Assembly (NCBI RefSeq): GCF_000196115.1
Contig: NC_005027.1
Span: 682,001 to 746,000 of the forward strand
Source of the DNA: Rhodopirellula baltica SH 1
Lineage (GTDB): Bacteria > Planctomycetota > Planctomycetia > Pirellulales > Pirellulaceae
DNA length: 64,000 nt
Reading direction: 5' to 3'
Under the pieces are notes generated by a model. That model was not told where the DNA came from. It ran no database searches and saw only the letters and a list, made by a program, of their open reading frames with translations. Positions 35,470 to 44,736 of the stretch are shown in pieces. Position 1 is the first letter of the stretch; every line of letters begins with the position of its first letter. The translations under genes were made by a program, and so were the position numbers.

Positions 35470-37293
35470 ATGAAAATACTCGCACCTATCGTTTCAACGA
35501 TGCGTTTCAATCCAATGCCCCTCCAGCGTCACGTGGAACGAGACAACGCTTCGGCGGCACGTGTTCGGTCACGCGGCAAACGGACATCAATGCTTGCATG
35601 TTTGGCATCGATAGTGATGTCGAGTTTGGTTCAGGGTCAAACGCCCGGTGTTCGGACCGGTGCCATCGACACACGTGATGGTCGTCGTGTGAGCATCGAA
35701 CAACGAGTCGAGCAAGCGTTTCGAATTGAGCCAGTCGTGCAAAGGTTCAAGGGACGCCGCGGCGAGGTGATTCCTTTTTCGTTCACGGTCACATCGACCG
35801 GCAAGACGATGCAGATCGATGTGTCGCCGATTCAATTGCGGCAGGAAGAGTCAGGCATCATTTTGCATGATGAACACAGCCCACCCATGGAAGGCGTGAA
35901 GTTCACCACGCCGACTCGGTTCACCCTGAACGCTGGCGAAACGGTGGAGCTGAAAGGAAAGGTGACGATCCCGCTGGCGAAGACCAATTATTTGTCGTTT
36001 GGGTTGTTGGTTCGCGATGAAGGAATGGTCGACGAACCGACGGACGCCGATGCTGTCGGTGGTCAAACGCGAGCCGCCATTCGCTACGTCACGCAGTACG
36101 TTCTCCGAGTGGACGTCGAAACGGGTTTGACGAACCTGAGCAGTATTGAGCAGATGGAAATCGAAGACGCACAAGTGGTCTCGCACGAAGGCATGCCGTA
36201 CATCCGAGCGTACGTCAAAAACCCGAGTAACTTTGCGCTGGAATGTCGCGTTCGGGCGGAGTTGTCGCACAGAGATTCTGCCGACGCATCGAAATCTCGT
36301 TCTGCCGATCCGGTCGCTTTGTTCATGCCCTCGCGAGCCAACCTGGACGATGACGAGAAGTATTTGGTTCGCATGATGCCCAACGCTCGACTGCGTTTGG
36401 AAGCTCCGCTCGAAACGTCGCTCATCGACGGTCAATACGATTTGAATTTGATGGTCAGCAACGGCCGGCGAACGATGTTGGAGCGGACTTTTCCACAAAC
36501 GTTGCTGGTGAATTCCTTTCGAGCTTTGGACACTCGCATCGCCAACTTAGGCCCCGGTGTGACATTGGAACCAGCACAGATCGAACTGGGGCGTGTCGAA
36601 GGGACACAACGAATGGTGACTTTGGAAGTGAAGAACAACAGCGACGATGACCAGTTGATTCATTTGGTTCCTCGCGATCATCTCGGCGACCCGATGAGCC
36701 GTCTGATGTTGTCGAGCACCAAGTTTGTATTGGACGCCGGTCGATCCAAAACCATCCGTGCTTTGTTGCGAGGTGTGTCCAAAGAATCGTCGCAGTGGGG
36801 AACGTTGGACATCATTCGCCGGAACCTCAAATCGCCAAACGACGTTGAGTCCGCAACCTCATTGCCTCTTGAATTGGTTCATCAACAACGGCCCCAATTG
36901 ACCGTCGCGGCCGGACCATTGCAGTGGGCAAACCTAACCGCCGGAAACGCGTTCGTGATTGAAGTCGCCAACGAAGGCGAAAGCTACGCACCGATCCAAG
37001 GTGAATTGCTGTTGGGACGTGACGATGGTTCACGTCCTCACCGGTTGTTGGACGGCTTCGGCCGCTGGTTGGCTCCCGGCCAGAAACGCGAATTGCAATT
37101 TCATCTTCCTGCGGAGATCGACGCCGGGCGATATCAGATTCGTCTGACTGTTCGTTCGCGTGACAATTTGTCGGTGGAGGAACAGGTCGTGGTGTTAGAT
37201 CTGACTGACGAAATGTTGCAGGGCTCGCAGCATGCCAGCAATGAAGCTGCCGCGTTTTCAAATGCGGACGCTGATCCAGCGTCACTTCGCTAG
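35470..37293 (+). CDS. Secreted multi-domain Ig-like protein, possible periplasmic chaperone
   Basis: The 607-residue protein has a late hydrophobic signal (MLACLASIVMSSLVQG, about residues 41-56), so the real start may be the ATG at 35590. The N-terminal mature part (RIEPVVQRFKGRRGEVIPFSF, then TMQIDVSPIQLRQEESG and TPTRFTLNAGETVELKGKV) resembles the first strands of pilus chaperones and similar Ig-like domains. The middle and C-terminal parts look like further beta-sandwich domains (MVTLEVKNNSDDDQLIHLVP, FVIEVANEGESYAPIQGEL). It lies 74 bases after the secretin, same strand. I do not recognise the family by name; a role in folding or holding the small beta protein is a guess. Confidence 0.72.
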   Translation: MKILAPIVSTMRFNPMPLQRHVERDNASAARVRSRGKRTSMLACLASIVMSSLVQGQTPGVRTGAIDTRDGRRVSIEQRVEQAFRIEPVVQRFKGRRGEVIPFSFTVTSTGKTMQIDVSPIQLRQEESGIILHDEHSPPMEGVKFTTPTRFTLNAGETVELKGKVTIPLAKTNYLSFGLLVRDEGMVDEPTDADAVGGQTRAAIRYVTQYVLRVDVETGLTNLSSIEQMEIEDAQVVSHEGMPYIRAYVKNPSNFALECRVRAELSHRDSADASKSRSADPVALFMPSRANLDDDEKYLVRMMPNARLRLEAPLETSLIDGQYDLNLMVSNGRRTMLERTFPQTLLVNSFRALDTRIANLGPGVTLEPAQIELGRVEGTQRMVTLEVKNNSDDDQLIHLVPRDHLGDPMSRLMLSSTKFVLDAGRSKTIRALLRGVSKESSQWGTLDIIRRNLKSPNDVESATSLPLELVHQQRPQLTVAAGPLQWANLTAGNAFVIEVANEGESYAPIQGELLLGRDDGSRPHRLLDGFGRWLAPGQKRELQFHLPAEIDAGRYQIRLTVRSRDNLSVEEQVVVLDLTDEMLQGSQHASNEAAAFSNADADPASLR

Positions 37294-37336
37294 CATCAGC
37301 CGCGTGTGCGATTCTGGGTTTACCAATTTGGTTCAA

Positions 37337-38278
37337 TCAAGCATCTTTGCCCGGCCAATTTGACCACCATGTGCGGAACAGCCGCCATTGGTCATGAAGA
37401 AATTCGCGTTGGCTGTCACTCAGTTGATCGTTCTTGTTGAAGTGATGTTCGTACTCGGCGTGGCCTTCCAGCACCATCAAGTACTTGTAGTGCAGGACCA
37501 AGTCCGGGCCGTCATCAAACTTGGAAAGAACTGCCAACGCACTTTCGAGTTCGGCTGCGAATCGGCGAGCTTCCACGTCGCCGTTTTGCGCTCGCTGGCA
37601 AAGATCGACCAACTTCAAGATTTCGGTTGGCAACGCGTTGCCGACGCCCGTGATCGCTCCGGCCGCACCGCAGCGAACAAAGCCATGGAAGACTTGCGTG
37701 TCGACGCCGACCATCAGGGTCAGGTTGGCATCTCCACTGGTGATGTGTTCCGCAGCGTACGACAATGATTCCGCACCGCCGAATTCTTTGAAGCCGACCA
37801 GATTCGTATGTTTTTCGCGAAGGGCGAAGAACAAATCAGCTTTGGTTTCAAATCCGTAGTAGGGGCTGTTGTAGATCACCGCGGGCAATGCTTCTCCGGC
37901 CGAAAGAACTCGCGTGAAGTGGTTGGCCTGCGCCTGTGGCGATGTCCCTCGCGAGAGCACTCGGGGGATGACCATCAACCCGGCTGCGCCGACGGTGGCC
38001 GCGTGGGCGGCGTGTTCAGCGGCCAACTTTGTATTTTGGGCTCCTGTGCCAACGACGACAGGAACGCCAGCCCGGACCAATTCCGTCACGCCTTGTTGGC
38101 GTTGTTGATCGCTCAGCAGTGGCCAATCGCCCATCGAACCGCAATAGACCACCGCTTGCATGCCTCGCTCGATCAGGTCCTGGCCGGTTTTGACCAGCAC
38201 ATCCCACATAGGCTCGCCATCGGCGGTGCATGGGGTCATCAGAGCGGGGATGCAACCACGGAAAATGTTCTCGGCCAT
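37337..38278 (-). CDS. DapA/NanA-superfamily lyase
   Basis: The 313-residue protein is a class I aldolase-type barrel. The Schiff-base lysine lies in VGFKEFGGAE (K164), and the tyrosine partner in VIYNSPYYG (Y136). Strand pieces such as GCIPALMTP and VVVGTGAQNT are conserved. The dihydrodipicolinate synthase signature GTTGE reads CGSMGDW here, so it is not likely to be DapA itself; a sialate, hexuronate or hydroxyproline-type substrate is more likely. I start at MAENIF (38278), the family N-terminus; open frame upstream to 38365 is not similar to the family. The inositol-phosphatase gene is divergent. Confidence 0.88.
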   Translation of the reverse strand: MAENIFRGCIPALMTPCTADGEPMWDVLVKTGQDLIERGMQAVVYCGSMGDWPLLSDQQRQQGVTELVRAGVPVVVGTGAQNTKLAAEHAAHAATVGAAGLMVIPRVLSRGTSPQAQANHFTRVLSAGEALPAVIYNSPYYGFETKADLFFALREKHTNLVGFKEFGGAESLSYAAEHITSGDANLTLMVGVDTQVFHGFVRCGAAGAITGVGNALPTEILKLVDLCQRAQNGDVEARRFAAELESALAVLSKFDDGPDLVLHYKYLMVLEGHAEYEHHFNKNDQLSDSQREFLHDQWRLFRTWWSNWPGKDA

Positions 38279-38497
38279 GAAAAGAACGCCAGCACAATGA
38301 AAAAGAGTTCGAAGAGTCAGAGATTGGGGCCAAACATACACAGGTCCCCGCCGAATTGAAGCCACCCGGGTAGTACGTCGTTCGCTCGCTCATTTAGATT
38401 GTTGGCGAGAACTCGAATGTCTCGCTACTGCGGGCCACGGACGTCATTGCCGTTTCGAGATTCCGTTTCTTCACCTCACTCGCAACTTTGGTTTCTC

Positions 38498-39325
38498 ATG
38501 TCGGATTGGACTCCCACCCAGTGGCAATCGGAACACGACGGACGGTTGACCGCGATGGTTGACATCGCATTGAAGGCTGGCCAGCACACGCTGACTCACT
38601 ATGGAAAGCCATCCCTTTCCGTGGATCGCAAATCCGACAATTCACCGGTGACCATCGCTGACCGCGAAGCCGAGCAATTGGTTCGCAAACTGGTCGCGGA
38701 GCAATTTCCGGACGATGCGATCGCGGGGGAAGAGTTTGCCGACAGCGAAGGGGCGAGCCGATATCGCTGGGTCGTCGATCCAATCGATGGAACGAAATCG
38801 TTTATCTGTGGTGTGCCACTGTACAGCACGTTGCTGGCGTTGGAATGCGATGAGACCCCGATCGGCGGAGTCATTTACCTTCCCGCAACCGATCAAATCG
38901 TGGTGGCCGCATTGGGCGGTGGCTGCTTCCACAGCGATGATCTGAAGACGTGGAGTGAGGCTCGCGTTTCGGAACAAACTGATTTGTCGAAAGCCGTTTT
39001 TGTTACCAGCGAAGCGAAGTCGTTTGGCGATCGCGGGGAAGGACCTCGCGGTGACACGGATGTCTTCGAAGCACTGCAGCGAGACACCTGGCTGACACGA
39101 ACTTGGGGTGATGGTTATGGCTATGCAATGGTCGCGACCGGTCGTGCTGACCTGATGGTTGACCCGATCTGCAATGCATGGGACGTCGCGGCGATGGCTC
39201 CGATCATGAGCGAAGCGGGCGGGCGTTTCACATCGTGGAAAGGAATCGACACGGTGCGTGGCGGAGATGGCGTCGGAACGAACGGCCACCTTCACGATGC
39301 CGTCTTGGCTCTCCTGAAGAAGTGA
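38498..39325 (+). CDS. Inositol monophosphatase family protein (histidinol-phosphatase-like)
   Basis: The family hydrolyses small phosphate monoesters using magnesium. The metal motifs in this 275-residue protein are GEE (E78/E79), DPIDGTKSF (D94, D97) and CNAWDVAAM near the C-terminus. The RTWGDGYGYAMVATGRADLM segment resembles HisN-type histidinol phosphatases, which makes histidine synthesis one likely role; inositol phosphate is the alternative. ATG at 38498 precedes the family-like N-terminus. A strong hairpin terminator lies about 140 bases after the stop. Confidence 0.88.
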   Translation: MSDWTPTQWQSEHDGRLTAMVDIALKAGQHTLTHYGKPSLSVDRKSDNSPVTIADREAEQLVRKLVAEQFPDDAIAGEEFADSEGASRYRWVVDPIDGTKSFICGVPLYSTLLALECDETPIGGVIYLPATDQIVVAALGGGCFHSDDLKTWSEARVSEQTDLSKAVFVTSEAKSFGDRGEGPRGDTDVFEALQRDTWLTRTWGDGYGYAMVATGRADLMVDPICNAWDVAAMAPIMSEAGGRFTSWKGIDTVRGGDGVGTNGHLHDAVLALLKK

Positions 39326-39464
39326 GCAACCGCAACCCACGAGTGAGGGATCACGATCAAGCGACCTCCGGCGAATTTCGCCGGATCGACTCAATGGATC
39401 ATTTGTCCAACGAGTGCCTGTTCAGTGCTGTTGTTCGCTTTTGATACGTTCATCGATGAACGAA

Positions 39465-39499
39465 AAGAGCCACCACGGACTGAGTTCGTGGTGGCTCTT
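39465..39499. terminator. Bidirectional terminator between convergent genes
   Basis: AAGAGCCACCACG (39465-39477) and CGTGGTGGCTCTT (39487-39499) form a perfect 13-base stem with a 9-base loop. A-rich bases precede and CGATTTC follows. It sits between the inositol-phosphatase and DUF1559 genes, which converge. Confidence 0.85.
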
Positions 39500-39537
39500 C
39501 GATTTCTAACTCGTGCGTCTCAATCGACGTGGGTTGA

Positions 39538-40800
39538 TCAGAATTCCTGATCGATCACTTCTTTGGACGCACGTGTGCCCAGTGCACCCCAAATTCCATA
39601 CGGGCTGGGGGATCCGGCGGGATTGATCGCCCATCCGTCCCAGCGAACCGGTGGAGCACCTGAATTGCCGGCATCGATTGACTCGGTGATGAACTTCACC
39701 GCACCATCGGCCATCAGAACATGCACGCCGCCTTGGTGATGGCTACTTGGTGGCAAGATGCCTTCGTTGTGGCGGTTGCCCTGCATGCAGATTTCTGAGT
39801 TCGGCGGCAGGATGGTGTTCATCGCGGAGAACAGTGGGCGTCCGTAGGCCCATTTGTATCCGCGTTCCATTTCGCCAGCCGGACCGGTGACCGCTGGCGA
39901 TGCGACGAAAGGTGCACCACTGCGCCAAAACAATGGGCGTTCAGGATCGATCATGTCGCGGCATGCCAGCGCGTTGTCGGGACCGGTCGGGTCTCCGCTG
40001 TTGGCTTGGATACTCGTCGGGGCATCCGGTGGCAAAGCACGAATGTCGCGGTCGCCAAGGCTGGTAATGATCTCACCGGCGGCGATCGTGTTGGACAGTC
40101 CATCCAGGATCTCTCGGAAGCCGGTTGAACGGCTCGAAACAAAAGTTCCTCGGCAAGCGGCCCGTTCGGCTTGGGCCCAGTTGCCGTTGGGGATGTTGGC
40201 TCGGTCCTGTTCCGCACCACAGTGCATGTGGTGGGTCGAGTCACCAAGGCACGCAGCGTAGTTGGTTCGACCTTGAGCAGGCAGGCCTTCGCCGGGATCA
40301 CTGGGGCATCGCAACGTTGGAACGTTGGTCAACCATGGTCGATAGCGATTGCCTGCTGCATTGTGGTCGCTCAAATTCATGCGAGCGTCGGGGCCCATCG
40401 CTTGAAAGTCGATGACGCCATCGCCGTCGGAGTCCATTGGATTGCTGATTTGTTCCCACAACGCTTGTTGCTCGAAGAACGGAGTCAGCCCCGGCAACCA
40501 GCTCAGTTCGTTTCGGTTGTGTCCGCCGCCGCCATCGGCACGGCGTGATGGGTTGGGGTTTCCAGAATTGGCCGTGTTGGTCGTTCCCGCGGAGTGCGCC
40601 GGAAGCATGTTGTAGGCGGAGTGGTAGTTGTGCAGTGCCAAACCAATTTGTTTGAAGTTGTTGCTGCAGCTCATTCGACGTGCCGCTTCACGGGCAGCTT
40701 GAACGGCAGGCAACAAGAGTCCAACAAGGACTCCGATGATTGCGATGACCACCAACAATTCGACCAGCGTGAATCCCTTTTGTTGGGTTCGATGTGGCAT
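39538..40800 (-). CDS. DUF1559 protein with prepilin-type N-terminus
   Basis: DUF1559 proteins are abundant in planctomycetes. The 420-residue protein begins MPHRTQQKGFTLVELLVVI, a type III/IV prepilin signal with a cleavage point between G9 and F10, followed by one hydrophobic helix and QAAREAARRMSCSNNFKQIG. The large C-terminal domain ends with the family block GGVHVLMADGAVKFI (H-x-L-M-A-D-G). They are thought to be minor pseudopilins with an extracellular beta domain; function is unknown. A tiny lipoprotein gene lies upstream on the same strand, 63 bases away, as often seen for this family. Confidence 0.92.
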   Translation of the reverse strand: MPHRTQQKGFTLVELLVVIAIIGVLVGLLLPAVQAAREAARRMSCSNNFKQIGLALHNYHSAYNMLPAHSAGTTNTANSGNPNPSRRADGGGGHNRNELSWLPGLTPFFEQQALWEQISNPMDSDGDGVIDFQAMGPDARMNLSDHNAAGNRYRPWLTNVPTLRCPSDPGEGLPAQGRTNYAACLGDSTHHMHCGAEQDRANIPNGNWAQAERAACRGTFVSSRSTGFREILDGLSNTIAAGEIITSLGDRDIRALPPDAPTSIQANSGDPTGPDNALACRDMIDPERPLFWRSGAPFVASPAVTGPAGEMERGYKWAYGRPLFSAMNTILPPNSEICMQGNRHNEGILPPSSHHQGGVHVLMADGAVKFITESIDAGNSGAPPVRWDGWAINPAGSPSPYGIWGALGTRASKEVIDQEF

Positions 40801-40863
40801 GGGTGTAGTTCCTATGTATGAATCAAAACGGAATCAGATCAGATGAGTCTTTCACGAACGTGA

Positions 40864-41034
40864 CTAGTTCGCGGTGTCTCCATCGTCGACCGATGCATTG
40901 CTGTCAAAGTCGTGTGGGTTCTCTTCGACGTACTGGCTCAATTCATCATCCGACGGTGCGGAGGTCGCGGAACCATCGCAGCCGACCGAGCCAATCAGGC
41001 CGCCGAGCAGCAATAACCAAAGCAAATTCTTCAT
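40864..41034 (-). CDS. Very small lipoprotein next to DUF1559
   Basis: A 56-residue product: MKNLLWLLLLGGLIGSVGCDG is a lipoprotein signal with lipobox GSVGC and the lipidated cysteine at about residue 19. The mature part is acidic (SDDELSQYVEENPHDFDS). An in-frame ATG at 41052 would add six residues. It precedes the DUF1559 gene on the same strand, and I infer cotranscription. No function can be assigned. Confidence 0.7.
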   Translation of the reverse strand: MKNLLWLLLLGGLIGSVGCDGSATSAPSDDELSQYVEENPHDFDSNASVDDGDTAN

Positions 41035-41052
41035 CGTGTGCGTCTCTTTCAT

Positions 41053-41374
41053 GACGGGTAATAAGATGGAACGATTTTCGGGGCGGGCATGCCTGGCTCG
41101 TTGCTCAACTCGGACGCTTTCCACGAATCGCGAATCGAATGAGGAACATGAGCCTTCCCCTCTTGCGAGAGGGGGTTGCCGTCACCCGCAATGAAATCTA
41201 TAGCCTTGGAGTGCGAATTGTGAACCCCTTTCCGGTGATTAAAGTGGCGGAAAACACCGCTCCCAACGTTCGTTTTGCGACATGCCCCGTTTGGAAGCGG
41301 TTTCAATGGCCCGTTAAAAATCTGGGGTTTCCGCAGTTTTTTTTCGCCAGTCCTTCGTTTCGAAAGCCGCTTTA
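41053..41374. other. Gene-free region between small lipoprotein and second nucleoside hydrolase
   Basis: A short GC-rich hairpin, CCCCTCT-TGCG-AGAGGGG, spans 41157-41174. An A/T-rich stretch ending in TTTTTTTTCGCC (about 41336-41347) lies just ahead of the next gene. No coding sequence is convincing here. Divergent promoters are expected. Confidence 0.45.
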
Positions 41375-42427
41375 ATGTTCCAACGAATCGTCCTTCTCTT
41401 GCTCACGTTCGCCATGATCGACTGCCCAGATGTTTGTGCGGAATCCGACGACGCGTTGGAAGGCAAACCGACGCCGATCATCTTTGACACCGACATCACC
41501 GGAGACTGTGATGATGTGCTGGCGCTAGCGATGTTGCACGCTCTGCAAGATCGTGGTGAATGCGAACTCAAAGCGGTCACCATCTCGAAGGTCAATCCGC
41601 TTGCCGCACCTTTCGTGGATGCGGTCAACACGTTCTATGGTCGGGGCGACATCCCAATCGGTGCGACCAGGGACGCTCAGCATCGTCCGAGTCTTTACCT
41701 GAAATTGTGCAAGACTCGTGATGGAGATTCACTGCGATACCCGCATGACTTGCTCAGCAGCAAGGACGCTCCCGAAGCGGTGGAAGTTCTGCGTCGCACC
41801 TTGGCGGAGGCGGAAGATGCCAGCGTTGTGATCATCCAAGTCGGTCTGGCGGCAAACCTAGCAGATTTGTTGGATTCGAAAGCGGATGCGATCAGTCCCT
41901 TGGATGGTCCCGCACTGCTTCAACAGAAGTGCAAGTTGATTTCAGTGATGGCAGGCTGTTTTGGACCAACCCTTGGAAAACCAAGGCATGATGAAGCGAA
42001 CGTCGTCAATGGGATCGACGCCATGCGGCGATTCGCCGATCAATCACCCGATGACATTCCCGTTGTGTGGAGTGATTACCGCATAGGCATCGCGGTGCCT
42101 TATCCACGCGAAAGCATCGCCCGCGATTTTTCTTATGTACCGCATCATCCCGTTCGCGAAGCGTATCTCTTGCACAGTGGTCCCAACCATGATCGACCAA
42201 CGTGGGATTTGACCAGTGTGCTCTTCGCCGTTCGGCCTGACGACCACTACTTTGATCTTTCGAAACCTGGTCGCGTGGTCGTGGACAAAGAAGGCTTCAC
42301 CGAATTTCACCCCGATGAAAATGGTCGCGACCGCTTGATGGAGATGAGTGCTGAACAAGCTATTCGGGTAATCGAAGTCCAGCGAGCCCTTTCCAGTCAG
42401 CCGCCGCGACAGGCAGTATCGCGGTGA
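41375..42427 (+). CDS. Secreted nucleoside hydrolase-family protein (paralogue 2)
   Basis: This is the partner of the gene at 25484-26536 and has the same length (350 residues). The aspartate cluster is FDTDITGDCDDVLAL (D38, D40, D44, D46, D47), and NTFYGRGDIPIG, RYPHDLLSSKDAPEAVEVLR, VMAGCF and NHDRPTWDLTSVLFAV match the first copy. A signal peptide with VCAESD cleavage suggests export. Both copies lack nothing obvious, so ribonucleoside (or related N-glycoside) hydrolysis outside the cytoplasm is the likely role. The copies differ in the loop after GDIPIG. Confidence 0.86.
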   Translation: MFQRIVLLLLTFAMIDCPDVCAESDDALEGKPTPIIFDTDITGDCDDVLALAMLHALQDRGECELKAVTISKVNPLAAPFVDAVNTFYGRGDIPIGATRDAQHRPSLYLKLCKTRDGDSLRYPHDLLSSKDAPEAVEVLRRTLAEAEDASVVIIQVGLAANLADLLDSKADAISPLDGPALLQQKCKLISVMAGCFGPTLGKPRHDEANVVNGIDAMRRFADQSPDDIPVVWSDYRIGIAVPYPRESIARDFSYVPHHPVREAYLLHSGPNHDRPTWDLTSVLFAVRPDDHYFDLSKPGRVVVDKEGFTEFHPDENGRDRLMEMSAEQAIRVIEVQRALSSQPPRQAVSR

Positions 42428-42469
42428 CTCGCCCAGTGAGTCGAAGAGCAAGAGATCAACGTGCAACCG

Positions 42470-44605
42470 CTAAAAATCGATAAGCTGAACTTTGCCCGGG
42501 ATTCCTTGCTCGCCAATGTGCCCGATGACCTCGAGCTGAATCGGGCCGCGACCAATTTTGTCAGGCGTCAAAGAAACGCTTCCCGATGTGCCACTGGTTT
42601 CGGCTACGACGCGACCAAGGTGCTTCAATTCGATTCGCTCCGCGTCAGGGCAAGCCAGTTTGATCTGCAGTGTTTCATTGTCGGTCGATTCAACGTCGAT
42701 GGTTGGTAGCGCATTGGGATTGCCCAAAACCAAGGTGTCGGTGATAGCGATGCGTGGCTGAGTGGTGTGGCGTCCGATCAGCACCGCTCGGCAGCGAAGA
42801 GCTCCTTCCAAAGTGCTCGGTAGCTTGACTTCAATCTTTTTGGCGGGACGCGAAACTGCGATTCGTTTGTCTTGCAGATACAGTTCAATCGCTGCGGTTG
42901 GGGATGTGTTCTTATTGCCTGGAAGAGCTTGCCAAAAGAAATTGATTGGGACGTTGTCGTCCATCGGTTCGCCAATTTCCATTCGAACAAAGTCAATCGG
43001 TGCTTTCGCGAAGGGCTGGCAGGCCGGATCGCCGACGATCAGCAATTGGTAGGGCGAAGTGGTTGTCAGATAGAACGCTTCGATCGCCGAGACGCCTTCC
43101 GCGTAGTAGGCGTGCATCATCGGCGTCGGGAACTTCGGAATCAATGAGTATGGTTCCGCGACAGCACCGCTGCTGATTGCTGCGCCGGCATGCAACAACT
43201 CGGTCAGTTTGGTTTGCGAGTTGGTTTCAAAAGCCGCGCCCAGACTGGTGAGGTTTTCGGCGATGGCTCCCGGATTCATCGACCACGATCGATTCTTGGC
43301 ATCGAAGCTGGCCGCTCCCAACATCAATCCAATGTATCGCTTGTTCGACGTTGGCAATTTTGAAGAGAATATTTCAACGTCGCGATCGCGTGACATCAAC
43401 CAGGCCAAGCCGTCAGCGTACAACGGTTCGCGAGTCGTGACCCGTACGTCGGATGTCTTGGCAAACGCGACCGTTCCATCAGGGTTGGTTCGGTCAGCCT
43501 TGCGAGCCCGCTTCAAGACATCGATGGCTTGTTGAAGAGTGCTGCCACGTTCGTGCACGACGCCCAAGACACACGACAACATGTATGGCATGCCGCCTTT
43601 GTTACTGGGAATCAGATGCCCGGTGCTTGTCCAGCCCACGCTCGCCGAGAACGGCACCGGTCCTTGGTTCTTCATCGGAACGTCTTGCAATTGTTCCACG
43701 ACGGCGGCGAAGCCCTCCGTTGAGTCCAGCTTTTGCAGGGACGCTGATTCTTCGACGTAACGACGATTGGCCCAGCCCGACGCGGTTGCCAGTGTAAAAC
43801 GTTCGAGTGCGGCGTCCATGTCGCCGGCATTGGCAAACGCTTCGGCGGCGCGAATATTCAGCGGGTGCAACGTCGGGAATTCGTCGGCGATGGTCGACCA
43901 TAGCTCGGCAGCCTTCGTCCAATCGTCCGCGGTAGTTGCTTCGCCGGTGGCGGTTTTCGCTGCCTTGAATGTTTCGCCTGTCTCACCCGCAAAAGGATTC
44001 GCGAAGTGACGCTCGAATTGGCCGCGAGCGTAGAAGTTGCTGCCCCAACCTAGGTAGTCCGGTGAATCGGCGAGCACCCAGCGATAGAAAAACGTCATCG
44101 AGTTGATCGAGGCGACCGGACGCTGGTACTTCTTTTGGTTTTCGTCGGTCAGCCGCTTGGTGTGTTCGCGAATGTCGACGGCGGTGGGGAATCCGGCTGA
44201 ATACGCAATCACCTGCGTGTGCGCGGCGAGCTCTCGACGATTAAGCTCATTCAGAATCGGCCTCAGAATCTTTTCGCGAAAATCGTTCAGCGAGACTCGC
44301 AGTCCATCGGGGACGTCCTGCAACATAACGATGTTGCCCGGTGGGATTTCACGCAGCTGGACATAGTGGTTCGCCAGGGTCAGCGAATCTTGCGAATTCG
44401 CGTTGACGACAACAATGATGTTTTCGCCGCTGATGCCGGCTTCGGTTGAGCCGCTAAACAGCCCGCTGATTAATATCAGCAATAGCAGGCAACCGAATTG
44501 CCGCGGCGATGGAAAGCATCGGAAGAGTTGGGCGGCCGAGCGGAGTGTTTGCGAAAGCATCGATTGAGAATCGTTTTTGGAACGGGATGGTGTCTGCGGG
44601 ACCAC
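42470..44605 (-). CDS. TIGR03790 family secreted protein
   Basis: The 711-residue protein has an N-terminal signal (FGCLLLLILISGLFSGSTEAG) and the TIGR03790 opening: ENIIVVVNANSQDSLTLANHYVQLREIPPGNIVML. Later pieces are YSAGFPTAVDIREHT, ILRPILNELNRREL, SINSMTFFYRWVLADSPDYLG and, in the C-terminal half, YYAEGVSAIEAFYLTTTSPYQLLIVGDPACQP. Between them lies a 100-residue TPR-like region (AAEAFANAGDMDAALERFTLAT). The family's activity is not known; the Y-A-E-G-V-S and GDP-ACQ blocks recall caspase-like gingipain folds. A start at 44560 (MLSQTL) is also plausible. Confidence 0.82.
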   Translation of the reverse strand: MVPQTPSRSKNDSQSMLSQTLRSAAQLFRCFPSPRQFGCLLLLILISGLFSGSTEAGISGENIIVVVNANSQDSLTLANHYVQLREIPPGNIVMLQDVPDGLRVSLNDFREKILRPILNELNRRELAAHTQVIAYSAGFPTAVDIREHTKRLTDENQKKYQRPVASINSMTFFYRWVLADSPDYLGWGSNFYARGQFERHFANPFAGETGETFKAAKTATGEATTADDWTKAAELWSTIADEFPTLHPLNIRAAEAFANAGDMDAALERFTLATASGWANRRYVEESASLQKLDSTEGFAAVVEQLQDVPMKNQGPVPFSASVGWTSTGHLIPSNKGGMPYMLSCVLGVVHERGSTLQQAIDVLKRARKADRTNPDGTVAFAKTSDVRVTTREPLYADGLAWLMSRDRDVEIFSSKLPTSNKRYIGLMLGAASFDAKNRSWSMNPGAIAENLTSLGAAFETNSQTKLTELLHAGAAISSGAVAEPYSLIPKFPTPMMHAYYAEGVSAIEAFYLTTTSPYQLLIVGDPACQPFAKAPIDFVRMEIGEPMDDNVPINFFWQALPGNKNTSPTAAIELYLQDKRIAVSRPAKKIEVKLPSTLEGALRCRAVLIGRHTTQPRIAITDTLVLGNPNALPTIDVESTDNETLQIKLACPDAERIELKHLGRVVAETSGTSGSVSLTPDKIGRGPIQLEVIGHIGEQGIPGKVQLIDF

Positions 44606-44736
44606 CCCATTGTAGAACGATTGCGTCAGTCATTTTGCAGCCACAGGGTTTCGCAAACGCGGGAATTCTAAGAATCCGCAAGGTTCACGATGCAGGTTGG
44701 CAGCAAGATTTCCATCAGTGCGGCACTGGATCGGCA

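Noticed and set aside
39178..39444. Small plus-strand open frame overlapping the inositol-phosphatase gene
   Set aside because: It lies in another frame of the real gene and has a composition unlike protein.
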